Shown: positions 6,237 to 15,063 of the stretch, in pieces
How positions within the stretch are numbered: the first letter of the stretch is position 1
Layout of the letters: the number at the start of each line of letters is the position of its first letter
Assembly (NCBI GenBank): GCA_964400685.1
Contig: CAYNVT010000014.1
Span: 1 to 49,586, forward strand
Direction of reading: 5' to 3'
Source: DATCTV01 sp964400685
GTDB taxonomy: Bacteria; Desulfobacterota; Desulfomonilia; UBA1062
Length of the DNA stretch: 49,586 nucleotides
Notes under the pieces: generated by a model
Seen by the model: only the letters and a program-made list of their open reading frames with translations
Database searches by the model: none
Told to the model about the DNA's origin: nothing
Position numbers and translations under genes: made by a program

Positions 6237-8471
6237 ATGAAAAAGGCTATTATTTTTCTTGCAGTGATACTCTTATTAAACATTATCACTGACGTTCAGG
6301 CAAAGGATAGTCAACCTCAGCATGAGGATGCCAAAAGCTATACCCTCGGCAATTTTATTGCGGTTTACCCGACTGAAAAGAACACACTGAAGATCATGCA
6401 TGCTTCTAATCCGCAAAAAATCCTGTGGGAAAGCTCTCCCGGCGGGTTCATTTCGGCAGCGGTCGCGAGCGAGAAAATCACGGAATCAAGAGGTTCGGTG
6501 AAGCTTGATGAAAAAATATTAAAAAAGCTCAAACCGGCAGGAGACGAAAAAGCGGTATATAACGGCAATGCCCTTACAATAAGCGGACATCTAAGAGGCA
6601 AGGGCCTTGAAGAAGAGTATGTATTTTCCTTAAGGCCTGTTTCGGAAAACCGGCTGGGTTTCTATGTAAAAACCGGCAATAAATCCGGCCAATGCAACAG
6701 ACTCTTTTTGCATTACGCATCAAGCCCTGATGAAAAGTTCTATGGTTTTGGAGAGCAGTTCACATACCTTAATCTCAAGGGCAGAAAATTCCCAATCGTC
6801 TCTCAGGAGCAGGGAATAGGCAGGGGCGCCTTCCCCTTGACGTCTATTGTAAATTATGTCGCCCCGGGTTCGGGCGGGTCATGGTTTTCCACCTATACGG
6901 CCGTCCCTTTTTATCTCACTACGAAATTGAGCGGCCTTTTTCTTGAAAACCATGAAATCACCATATTCGATCTTTCAAAGGGCGATCAAGTTATAATCGA
7001 AAACTGGGGCTCTCACTTTTCAGGCCAGATTATAAATGGCGATTCATATTATAAAATCATAGAGGAATTCACCACTTATGCCGGCCGCATGCCGAAGCTT
7101 CCAGGCTGGATGAACGGGGGAGCCATTATAGGAATGCAGGGCGGAACAAAAGCGGTGCAGGAAAAGTTCGAGGCGCTTAAAAAGTCCGGAACCCCGATGG
7201 GCGGCTTCTGGCTTCAGGACTGGGTCGGCAAAAGAAAAACATCCTTCGGCTCACAGCTCTGGTGGAACTGGGAGCTTGACACTGCTCACTATCCGGACTG
7301 GGATAAAATGCGTGCAACACTAATGGCTGAAAAAGACCTGAGCGGTGACGGCAGGGGCATAAGGGTGCTTACATACATCAATCCCTTCCTGGCCGATGTT
7401 GAAACAAAGAAAGATGCCTCCGGCATGGCGTTATATAAAAGAAACCTCTTCAGGGAAGCATCACTTAAAGGCTATCTGGTCAAAAACAGTGCAGGCGGGC
7501 CCTACATGATAAAAAACACCAGTTTTGACGCAGGCCTTGTGGACATTACAAATCCTGAAGCAAGAAGCTGGCTGAAAAGCATAATCAGAGATCAGGTGAT
7601 AGGCGCGGGCGCATCAGGCTGGATGGCAGATTTCGGCGAGGCTCTGCCGTTCGATGCAAAGCTGCTTTCCGGCGTGTCTGCCATGAGCTTTCACAATTCA
7701 TATCCTGAAGAATGGGCTAGACTCAACAGGGAGGTGCTCACCGAAGCAGGTCTTGAGGGCGATGCGGTCTTCTTCAGCAGGAGCGGGGCAACAAAAAGCC
7801 CCATGTACAGCACCCTCTTCTGGCTGGGAGACCAGCTTGTGAGCTTTGACGGCGATGACGGGATGTATTCGTCACTCAAAGGCATGCTTTCCGGCGGAAT
7901 CTCCGGCTACAGCCTCAACCACAGCGACATTGGCGGCTATACTACACTGGGCCCCCTTTATAAGCGATCAAAGGAGCTGCTTCTGAGATGGATGGAAATG
8001 AACGCTTTCACCCCTGTTTACCGGACACATGAAGGAAACCAGCCCGACAACAATATCCAGTTTTACAGTGACAGTGAGACAATGGCCCATTTCACCAGGT
8101 TCGCAAAAGTGTACAGGCTGCTTGCCCCGTACAGGGAAACGCTCATGGATGAAGCCTTCAAAACTGGCAAGCCTCTTGTACGGCATCTCATGCTGGAATT
8201 TCCCGATGATGAGAGGGCAGCTGACATAGACAATGAGTTCATGCTGGGGCCGGACTTTCTCATAGCCCCTGTAATGGATAAAGGGATAACGCTTAAAAAG
8301 GTTTATCTTCCCGAAGGATTCTGGGTTCATCTTTGGACAGGCAAGGTCTACGGCTCGATTCTGGCGGGCGGAGAATGTTTTGTAGAGGCGCCAATCGGTG
8401 AACCGCCGGTATTTTATAAAAAGGGTTCGGCCGCAGGAGAAAAGCTGGCTCTGGATATAAAAAAGTTATGA
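6237..8471 (+). CDS. Exported GH31 alpha-glycosidase, YihQ/sulfoquinovosidase-like
   Basis: GH31 enzymes are retaining alpha-glycosidases. The start at 6237 has a good ribosome binding site (GAAGGAGA) and gives an N-terminal signal peptide (MKKAIIFLAVILLL... ending VQA-K), so the 744-residue product is periplasmic or secreted. The nucleophile is Asp465 (WMADFGE) and the likely acid/base Asp532 (WLGDQ). SDIGGYTTLGP and RTHEGNQ are close to E. coli YihQ, which releases sulfoquinovose from plant sulfolipid. In the loop that binds the sulfonate (Gln288, Arg301, Trp304 in YihQ, from memory) this protein has Gln327, Gln340 and Trp343, so the arginine is absent. The substrate may therefore be a related alpha-glucoside. 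YihQ itself is cytoplasmic; export here is a difference. A sugar acetyltransferase gene follows. Confidence 0.9.
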   Translation: MKKAIIFLAVILLLNIITDVQAKDSQPQHEDAKSYTLGNFIAVYPTEKNTLKIMHASNPQKILWESSPGGFISAAVASEKITESRGSVKLDEKILKKLKPAGDEKAVYNGNALTISGHLRGKGLEEEYVFSLRPVSENRLGFYVKTGNKSGQCNRLFLHYASSPDEKFYGFGEQFTYLNLKGRKFPIVSQEQGIGRGAFPLTSIVNYVAPGSGGSWFSTYTAVPFYLTTKLSGLFLENHEITIFDLSKGDQVIIENWGSHFSGQIINGDSYYKIIEEFTTYAGRMPKLPGWMNGGAIIGMQGGTKAVQEKFEALKKSGTPMGGFWLQDWVGKRKTSFGSQLWWNWELDTAHYPDWDKMRATLMAEKDLSGDGRGIRVLTYINPFLADVETKKDASGMALYKRNLFREASLKGYLVKNSAGGPYMIKNTSFDAGLVDITNPEARSWLKSIIRDQVIGAGASGWMADFGEALPFDAKLLSGVSAMSFHNSYPEEWARLNREVLTEAGLEGDAVFFSRSGATKSPMYSTLFWLGDQLVSFDGDDGMYSSLKGMLSGGISGYSLNHSDIGGYTTLGPLYKRSKELLLRWMEMNAFTPVYRTHEGNQPDNNIQFYSDSETMAHFTRFAKVYRLLAPYRETLMDEAFKTGKPLVRHLMLEFPDDERAADIDNEFMLGPDFLIAPVMDKGITLKKVYLPEGFWVHLWTGKVYGSILAGGECFVEAPIGEPPVFYKKGSAAGEKLALDIKKL

Positions 8472-8508
8472 ATACTTATAACCAGTTGAATAGTGAAATG
8501 ACACGTTT

Positions 8509-9090
8509 ATGAAAAGCGAACGGGAAAAAATGGTGAGCGGGGAGCTTTACCTCTCAAACGACTCCGAACTCATTGCCGCGCGGAGGCGGGCGAGGCTCCT
8601 GGTCAGTGCTTTCAATGCAACGACTGATGATCATTGGGATGAGCGCACCAGAATAATAAAAGAGCTCATACCTGAATCAGGTCAGTGCGTGTTTATAGAG
8701 CCGCCTTTTTTCTGTGACTACGGAAGCAACATAAGGCTGGGCGATACGGTTTTCTTTAATTTTGGCTGCGTTATACTGGACAGCGGCCCGCCCGTGATAA
8801 TAGGTTCGCATGTTATGTTCGGCCCGGCTGTGCAGATATATGCAGCGACGCATCCCATGAACGCAACCATGCGAAGAAAGGGCCTCGAGTTTGGAAAGCC
8901 AGTTGAGATAGGTGACGACGTATGGGTTGGCGGCGGCGCAATAATCTGCCCGGGCGTTAAAATAGGCGCAAGGGCCGTGATCGGTGCAGGGAGCGTCGTA
9001 ACGCGCGATATCCCTCCGAACGTCTTTGCCGCAGGCAACCCGTGCAGGGTTGTCAGAGAAATAACTGAAAACTCAAGCGATATCGATTAA
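8509..9090 (+). CDS. Sugar O-acetyltransferase (maltose/galactoside acetyltransferase family)
   Basis: The product is 193 residues with an N-terminal helical maltose-acetyltransferase segment (SEREKMVSGELYLSNDSEL) followed by a left-handed beta-helix of hexapeptide repeats (VVIIGSHVMFGP, VEIGDDVWVGGGAIICPGVKIGARAVIGAGSVVTRDIP). The catalytic histidine is likely that of AATHP. It should acetylate a sugar hydroxyl with acetyl-CoA in the cytosol. It lies 37 bases after the GH31 gene and is probably co-transcribed. No strong Shine-Dalgarno precedes the ATG at 8509; the in-frame ATG at 8530 is an alternative. Confidence 0.9.
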   Translation: MKSEREKMVSGELYLSNDSELIAARRRARLLVSAFNATTDDHWDERTRIIKELIPESGQCVFIEPPFFCDYGSNIRLGDTVFFNFGCVILDSGPPVIIGSHVMFGPAVQIYAATHPMNATMRRKGLEFGKPVEIGDDVWVGGGAIICPGVKIGARAVIGAGSVVTRDIPPNVFAAGNPCRVVREITENSSDID

Positions 9091-9265
9091 GATATTCGTC
9101 ATATTGGAATACCTGAAAACAGGCAGATTCCGGTTCTCATCATCACAATGCATGCCGGGATACTGTGTCCGGTCTTCGCCGCACAATACGACTGCGCAGA
9201 ACAAATCGGCATCAGGCGGCGCAAAAGCAATCAAGCCTTATGCCGTTTACAATTTGAACCGGACT

Positions 9266-11170
9266 TTATCTGTCGAAAATCACAGCCGCAGTTATGAAGC
9301 ACGAACACCCATCGCTGCCGCCGCTTTCTTCGGCAGATGCAGTATCATCTTCAGAACCTGCCGAGGGATCGTTCATTGTCGTAAAAGACCATACGGGTGA
9401 TGCAATATATCCGGCTGTGGCGTCATTGTACAAGACCTGCCAGTTGTATACGGTCCCGTATTCAAGGCCGGACGGTGCGAATGATTCAACGCTCAGGCCG
9501 GTTGCCGCCGCGCTTGAACATATGACACATGGCTGTTCTTCGCCGGAAGAGATATACAGATCGTATGTCCCCGAGCCACCTTGCGAGACGGCACCATGCC
9601 AGGAAAGCCTGATAGTTGACGGATCGATGCCGGCCGATCCGGAAACAGGCGACGGATTCGCCGGCCCGGCCGCAAGCGCCGATGTCGATGATGAGCAGTC
9701 CGACTTGAAGGAATAAACGATCCCGTCTTCAAGAACCGGTATTGAAAAAGGCACCTCTTCTCCGCACACGGCATTAATGTTCTCTAAACTCAAAACTGCC
9801 GCGCTCCAAATGTTGAGCCCGGATATATCCTCGGTGTCGCCATTTAGTTCTACATTGAAGTTGGTTATCGCCAGCTCACCTTCAAGGGAGCCTATTCTTG
9901 CCAGGGCTTTTCCTGAAGCCCTAATATAAAGATTGTTTATCGAAGCGTCGGCCATATTGAAAACTGCCGCTAAAGCGCTGTTTATATTAATTGCAATGTT
10001 GTTGCTGTGAAACGCGCCTTCGGAGACGATCAATTCGGTCCTGCTGGGGACACCATGAGAATATCCGCTGGAATCTATACTCATGTTGTTGTTCGAAGCA
10101 TCGCCGCCGGAAAAACATGCCTGAATCATGCCGCCATAATTTGCATCAATGTTGAAATTGCCTATGTACATATTGTCATGATTGATAAGCCTTACGATTC
10201 CCGACAATCCATTGGCTGTTGCTGAAAGATTATTGAAACTGGAGTCTTTTCTGTTTTCGATCGTGGCGGAGGGATAAACTCCTGAAGAATCGGTCTGAGA
10301 TTTTATATAAGTATTGGAAATTTCCAGAATCGAGTCGTTTTCAAGGAGAAATCCCGCTACATAGGCTTCAACATTAAGATTCGAAATCACGAGTGAACCG
10401 CTGTTTATAAGTTCTGATCCCTTGAAAGTTGCTGTCTGAACAAAGTGTATATTGCCGATTGTGATTTCTGCACTGTTTGTAAACAAAAGGGAGGAGTTGG
10501 AAAGATCATATGTGATATTACCGGCATTGAAGGTTCCGCCTGAAAACGAGAATTCGATGCTGTCCTTATCCGGATTCGATACCGATGCGGAGGCATAGAG
10601 ATTACTTATGTTGAAACTCCCTGCCGGCTGTGAAAAGGAAAACGACCCGTCGTTGATGCAGTTGACGCTGAGTATCCCGGACGGGATTTCAATGGTTCCC
10701 GAGTTGTTCAAGCTGATTTCGGAATTTTCCGAGTTAGCTTCAAAGAAGGTTTCTCCGCCTTCGGCAAGAAAAACAAAGGTTATCTCGCCGTTATTATCGA
10801 TCGTTATTTTGCCGGCGTCCCCTGTTATGAAGGTCTGGCTGTAGTCGAGGCTGTTCCCGATCACCCCCTGGTTTTTATTGATGATTTCAACCGAGCCATA
10901 TTCACAGGTTATCGTAGAATCATCCATCACAAATTCGCCGCTGTTTTCTATTGAAAGCGTCGGCCTGGCATTGCCGCTTCCCTTTACCGAAATCGTTCCG
11001 CCGAGAACCGCTGTCTGACCTTGACCGATGACAAGCTCGTCGTCAATTTCGATCACCAGCGTTTCTCCCGGACCCGGAAGATCGGAAATATTCAGGGCAG
11101 AAGCTCTTTCGGGAAATAATAAAAAAACACCGGCAACCAGGATAGGAAATAGATTAAAGAGTTTTACCAT
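9266..11170 (-). CDS. Secreted repeat protein with FN3 domain and CFI-box-like C-terminus
   Basis: The start is set at 11170 because GAGGAGG stands just before this ATG; it yields a clean signal peptide ending SALNI. Residues ~30-470 are low-complexity strand-turn repeats rich in Asn, Ser and Ile (for example ISNLNVEAYVAG, IENSGEFVMDDSTI), as in parallel beta-helix surface proteins. A fibronectin-type-III-like domain follows (GIDPSTIRLSWHG to VYNWQVLYND). The protein ends in a Ser/Glu-rich linker and GCSCFITAA, resembling the CFI-box C-terminal signal common in deltaproteobacterial secreted proteins, but stops a few residues later. It is probably cell-surface or secreted; substrate or adhesion role unknown. 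The ~296 bases upstream (11171-11466) hold no gene I can support. Confidence 0.75.
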   Translation of the reverse strand: MVKLFNLFPILVAGVFLLFPERASALNISDLPGPGETLVIEIDDELVIGQGQTAVLGGTISVKGSGNARPTLSIENSGEFVMDDSTITCEYGSVEIINKNQGVIGNSLDYSQTFITGDAGKITIDNNGEITFVFLAEGGETFFEANSENSEISLNNSGTIEIPSGILSVNCINDGSFSFSQPAGSFNISNLYASASVSNPDKDSIEFSFSGGTFNAGNITYDLSNSSLLFTNSAEITIGNIHFVQTATFKGSELINSGSLVISNLNVEAYVAGFLLENDSILEISNTYIKSQTDSSGVYPSATIENRKDSSFNNLSATANGLSGIVRLINHDNMYIGNFNIDANYGGMIQACFSGGDASNNNMSIDSSGYSHGVPSRTELIVSEGAFHSNNIAININSALAAVFNMADASINNLYIRASGKALARIGSLEGELAITNFNVELNGDTEDISGLNIWSAAVLSLENINAVCGEEVPFSIPVLEDGIVYSFKSDCSSSTSALAAGPANPSPVSGSAGIDPSTIRLSWHGAVSQGGSGTYDLYISSGEEQPCVICSSAAATGLSVESFAPSGLEYGTVYNWQVLYNDATAGYIASPVWSFTTMNDPSAGSEDDTASAEESGGSDGCSCFITAAVIFDR

Positions 11171-11466
11171 GACCGCCTCCTCATTCATGTTTTAGAAACC
11201 AGAGGGAAGCACGGATAAAGACACTTGATATATTTTGAAAACAGTCAATGGATATGAATTATTAAAAAGAAAATGGTTTCTATTAAAATTATAAGTTCTG
11301 CGGCAGATAAATCAAGCATTACATTTCATTGTTTTTAATAATGCACGGCAAAAGTCAGCTGTTTCATGCAGCCGGGTTATGAACATTAGAACCATCCTCG
11401 ACATACCAGCCCATTTCCGGATTTATTCCGCACAATACGAGCCGAAGCTCGATTAAGAATCAGAAA

Positions 11467-12309
11467 TTAAGCCTCTTCCCACCTGAACAGCACGCTCATG
11501 GCGTCATGATCTGACAAGCGGTTGCCTTTTTTATCAAGGAATGTGTCAGTTTCATCCGAAGAGGCAAGAGGCGTTAAAAGGACCGTGCCGTTGCTGCGGT
11601 ATAGGACCTTATCAATCCTGTCACCGGCAATGCCTAGTTCTATTCGCGCATCAATGAGCCCTGTGCTTGAGATAAGACGCGTAAGGTTGATATTGTCTTT
11701 TACACTCGAGTACCTCATGTTGAAATCCCCGCAGACAATGACCGCCTGGCCTGCCGAGAAGGTATTGATTTTTTCAATCAGCTGTTCAACCTGAACGATC
11801 CTCGCCTCATTATCGCCGTCTGAGCCGCCTGCATCCATATGCAGGTCATAAATATCCACGAATACGCCGCCGGATATTTCATAGCGGGCGAACATGAAAC
11901 CTTTGGGTGTCAGACAATCGTTGGCATAGCTGAAAACCCCATGGCATGCATCCCAGGTAACTCTCTGGAGGTCGGTGAAACTGCAATATGAGAATGAATT
12001 CAGTCCATCGCCAACTGTTCCGTGAAAAGAATCAAACGCAGATTCGAATGGATGGCCGTCTCCGTATCTGAGATTATAATGATATGAAAAATCCTCCTGA
12101 ACAAGAACGATATCAAAAAGATTAAGCTTCTGCCCGATCCGGGGCATGTTGACCAAAGGGTTGCTTGAAGAGATGCCTTGAGGCAACCCTGCTACATTGT
12201 ATGATAGTATGGTAAATTCGTTGTCGGGAGTATTTTTCTCATATGTTCCGGGCGCGTTGCATGAAAAAAGGAAGATTGCACAGACAATAACAGCAAGGAC
12301 ATTTCTCAT
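11467..12309 (-). CDS. Endonuclease/exonuclease/phosphatase-family lipoprotein, sphingomyelinase-like
   Basis: This is a 280-residue lipoprotein (lipobox LFSC, Cys17) with the DNase I-like fold of the EEP family. Motifs in order are LSYNVAG, VQEDF (metal-binding Glu), DLHMDAG (catalytic His region), GDFNMR (Asp/Asn), DRIDKVLYR and LSDHDAM (catalytic Asp-His). An exported location argues against DNA repair and in favour of phosphodiesterase activity on lipids or extracellular DNA, as in bacterial sphingomyelinase C. A ceramidase-like lipoprotein is encoded about 30 kb away. It stands alone, with AGGAGG upstream of its ATG. Confidence 0.85.
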   Translation of the reverse strand: MRNVLAVIVCAIFLFSCNAPGTYEKNTPDNEFTILSYNVAGLPQGISSSNPLVNMPRIGQKLNLFDIVLVQEDFSYHYNLRYGDGHPFESAFDSFHGTVGDGLNSFSYCSFTDLQRVTWDACHGVFSYANDCLTPKGFMFARYEISGGVFVDIYDLHMDAGGSDGDNEARIVQVEQLIEKINTFSAGQAVIVCGDFNMRYSSVKDNINLTRLISSTGLIDARIELGIAGDRIDKVLYRSNGTVLLTPLASSDETDTFLDKKGNRLSDHDAMSVLFRWEEA

Positions 12310-12693
12310 AACCCCTCCTCAAAAGAAAACTAAATTAAGCAGAAATTATCACAAGCCCTGATTAATATCAAAGAAAGATTTTCCAATCATTAAGGTTTTA
12401 TTTTGCGTTAAGGAAAACCAGTTCTCTCGAAAAGGAAAAGAATGTTCATTGCGGTGTAAAATTAAATCCTTATTCCTTTACAATCAGATACTTATATGAT
12501 TAATTATGGGCATGGTATTTGCTTTATGTATATATAATTTGAAATGCTGAGAATGTCCTATTCCGGAGAAATACCGCAGGATTATTCGAGGTAATGTTGC
12601 AGGATCGGTTGCTGATGTGAATCATAAGGGATCGATTCCTTTTAAATGTACTGGAAGCGTGTTGGACAGTTTAAAAGTCAAAAGGAGGTAGCA
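12310..12693. other. Intergenic region between divergent lipoprotein genes
   Basis: This 384-base region separates the divergent phosphodiesterase and C45-type genes, so promoters for both should lie here. It is AT-rich, with TATAAT at 12533-12538 as the best -10-like hexamer on the + strand, though I see no convincing -35. I see no gene, repeat or riboswitch-like structure. Confidence 0.4.
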
Positions 12694-14670
12694 ATGAGAA
12701 AAAAATGGTTTTTAATCCTTCTTGTCATCGGAATATTCTTGAGTTTTTCAGGTTGCGCATCAAAAAGCGATGATGAAAGCGTTTCGTCGACCGGTTCCGA
12801 GCAGGCTGAAATCACCACATTGACGGATGTCATGGCCGACCAGGGGCTTGAATTGCTCAAGGAAATCGAATTAAACGGCGACAAAGGCTACCTGATGAAG
12901 TATACGGGTAAGTACTCCGAAGGCGTTAATTCAAAAGGACAATCAAGCGGGCAATTTCCCAAATACTGCATGGTGCTGACCGGCAGCGCCTATAACATGG
13001 GATATCAGGCGGCTATGCTGAGGCCGGAGCAGGGCTACGCCATGCTCACCGATTACATGAAGAGGGTGGCGCTGACGCAGTTCGGCATGCTGGGAATCAA
13101 CCTTCCCACTGAGGGTGAGACTGCGGATGAGGTCTATAATATCATGTACGACACTATCCTCGACATCGTGGGGCTCATGAAAAAGGATATCCCGTTAAAC
13201 CTTCGCAAGGAGATGCAGGGGTTTGCCGACGGCATGCAGGCCGCAGGATATACGACTGATCCTAACACAGGCAGAAAAATCAGTTACACCCATCTTCTCG
13301 TGATAAACGAAGCCGTCGATTCGACGTATTTTTTCCTGGCGGCCGTCCTCGGTTATGCCAAGGTTACCGACGACAACAAGGCTATAATAGCCAAGTGCCG
13401 CAGCGCCTTCTTGAATATCCTGGCCAAGGCGTCCAATTCTTCGAGCACGGATGATGAGTCTCTCACCGAACTTATTCAAAAGGCGAAGGAGAACTTTGCA
13501 TCAAGGGGCAATCAGCTTCGCTTCGGGTGCAATGAATTCGTCGTCAGCGGAAACGCCACGGCAAACGGTGAGACCTATCACGGCCGCGACTTCATGTTCT
13601 CAACCGCTGATATATATCAGGATGCAGCAGCCATGGTGGTATATCTCCCCGATGAAGGATATCCTTTCGTAACGGTTTCCGTTCCGGGTTTCATCGGCCA
13701 GAGTTCAGGCCTCAATATCAAAGGACTTTCTGCCGGACAGGATGTGTGTCTTGTCTCATTCATGGGAAAAACTCCCGGTGTAGGCAGCATGTTCATGGTT
13801 CGGGACATAGTTCAGAGGGCATCCAACATAACAGAAGCCGTCGAACTTGTCAGGAATACGACGCGCGGCATCTCCTGGGTATATTTCGTTGTCTCTGACG
13901 AGGCCGACAGCAGGTATGGTCATGGCGTGGAGCTCAGTGCCGTATGTAACCAGCGTGATGATGAGATCGGGAACGGAATAGACACGATTCCCTCCCTGCT
14001 TCAGTCGATTTATAAAAGTCATACGAGCATACTCGACGAACTTGATGCAGATGAGCTTACTGCCGGTGGCGATATCGACCGCGGTGTAATGGTGAGGGGT
14101 GAGGCGTATGAGTATCCCGCAGATGATAAATTCGCTTCGCCTGACTTTTCGCTTGATGAGTACAGCTCGTACACGGATTACTACAACAGTGGTTTCAGAT
14201 TTACCGCGCAGAAAGAGACTTATGATGACGCGCTTGCCGCCACCAACCACTATATTACGCCGCGCATGCGCATGATGCAGTTCGATCCTCTAATCGATCT
14301 TATATATGCCATGAGCGGGAATCTGGCCGAGTCGGTATGGCGATACGAGAACATGATCTCGGAAATCAGCGAATACCACGGCAGCATCGAATACTTCGGG
14401 GACAATCCGGATGCCCCGGCAGTGGGTTCTGCAGGCTGGATTATAGACTTCCTCAATACCCAGCGCAGTTACCCGTGGTTCTACAGGGACCAGAACGACG
14501 ACGGCACCAATGAATATCCTGCCGATGTCTGGGTGGACGGGCACCATGCCGTTATGAACAATTCCCAGCGCGAGATGAGGTCCCTTTACGGGTATATGAC
14601 CGACCCGTGGGTGGGAATCAAACTGCAGCCGTTCGTCGACTGGTATTACGGGGCGGATAAAGAGTTTTAA
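12694..14670 (+). CDS. C45-type N-terminal-nucleophile hydrolase lipoprotein
   Basis: The start at 12694 has an ideal GGAGGT Shine-Dalgarno and yields a lipobox (LSFSGC, Cys21). The mature 658-residue precursor carries FGCNEFVVSGNAT followed by GETYHGRDFMF, the signature of the C45 peptidase/acyltransferase and phospholipase B-like Ntn hydrolases. The Cys279 residue would become the N-terminal nucleophile after autocleavage, giving chains of about 258 and 380 residues. Family members cleave amides such as penicillin side chains, N-acyl amino acids or lipid amides; the substrate is unknown here. The protein would be anchored in the outer membrane or periplasm. A strong terminator follows. Confidence 0.82.
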   Translation: MRKKWFLILLVIGIFLSFSGCASKSDDESVSSTGSEQAEITTLTDVMADQGLELLKEIELNGDKGYLMKYTGKYSEGVNSKGQSSGQFPKYCMVLTGSAYNMGYQAAMLRPEQGYAMLTDYMKRVALTQFGMLGINLPTEGETADEVYNIMYDTILDIVGLMKKDIPLNLRKEMQGFADGMQAAGYTTDPNTGRKISYTHLLVINEAVDSTYFFLAAVLGYAKVTDDNKAIIAKCRSAFLNILAKASNSSSTDDESLTELIQKAKENFASRGNQLRFGCNEFVVSGNATANGETYHGRDFMFSTADIYQDAAAMVVYLPDEGYPFVTVSVPGFIGQSSGLNIKGLSAGQDVCLVSFMGKTPGVGSMFMVRDIVQRASNITEAVELVRNTTRGISWVYFVVSDEADSRYGHGVELSAVCNQRDDEIGNGIDTIPSLLQSIYKSHTSILDELDADELTAGGDIDRGVMVRGEAYEYPADDKFASPDFSLDEYSSYTDYYNSGFRFTAQKETYDDALAATNHYITPRMRMMQFDPLIDLIYAMSGNLAESVWRYENMISEISEYHGSIEYFGDNPDAPAVGSAGWIIDFLNTQRSYPWFYRDQNDDGTNEYPADVWVDGHHAVMNNSQREMRSLYGYMTDPWVGIKLQPFVDWYYGADKEF

Positions 14671-14705
14671 TAAGTAAGGTTTCTGCTGAATAGATCGCAA
14701 ATACA

Positions 14706-14748
14706 CGGGGTGCTGATGAATGATTGATTCATCAGCACCCCGTTTTTT
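14706..14748 (+). terminator. Rho-independent terminator after the C45-type gene
   Basis: A 16-bp perfect stem (CGGGGTGCTGATGAAT with its complement at 14727-14742) closes a 5-base loop and is followed by six Ts. It lies 36 bases past the stop codon and separates this gene from the convergent remnant at 14752. Confidence 0.95.
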
Positions 14749-14751
14749 CAA

Positions 14752-15063
14752 TCAGTCATAATTCACAGGCGTCAGATATTCGGGTCTATCATGTGCATCC
14801 CAGAACGCCTTGTGGATTTTCATTGAAACAGGGCCGGCTTTACCGCCGCTTAAAATGACGTCATCCACCTTTCTTACAGGCATGATACCGCCAGCCGTGG
14901 TGCTCATGAATACTTCATCCGCGGCGCGCACTTCATCTGCGGTAATTTTGCATTCCCTGGCCGGTATGTTCATTTCCTTTGCAAGCTCAAACACTGTGCG
15001 GCGGGTAATGCAAAGCAAACATCCGTCATCCGGAGTTTTGAGTTCGCCGTACATTTTATTTGT
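14752..15063 (-). pseudogene. C-terminal remnant of a class IV (BCAT/D-amino-acid) aminotransferase
   Basis: About 100 residues match the C-terminal half of fold-type IV aminotransferases: LLCITRRTVFELAKEMNIP, then ITADEVRAADEVFMSTTAGGIMPV and a PVSMKIHKAFW end. The N-terminal half with the PLP lysine is missing. The recognisable part begins right at the stop codon of the neighbouring alpha/beta hydrolase, so the gene appears cut there by the rearrangement that brought in the hydrolase. It is unlikely to be functional. Confidence 0.8.
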
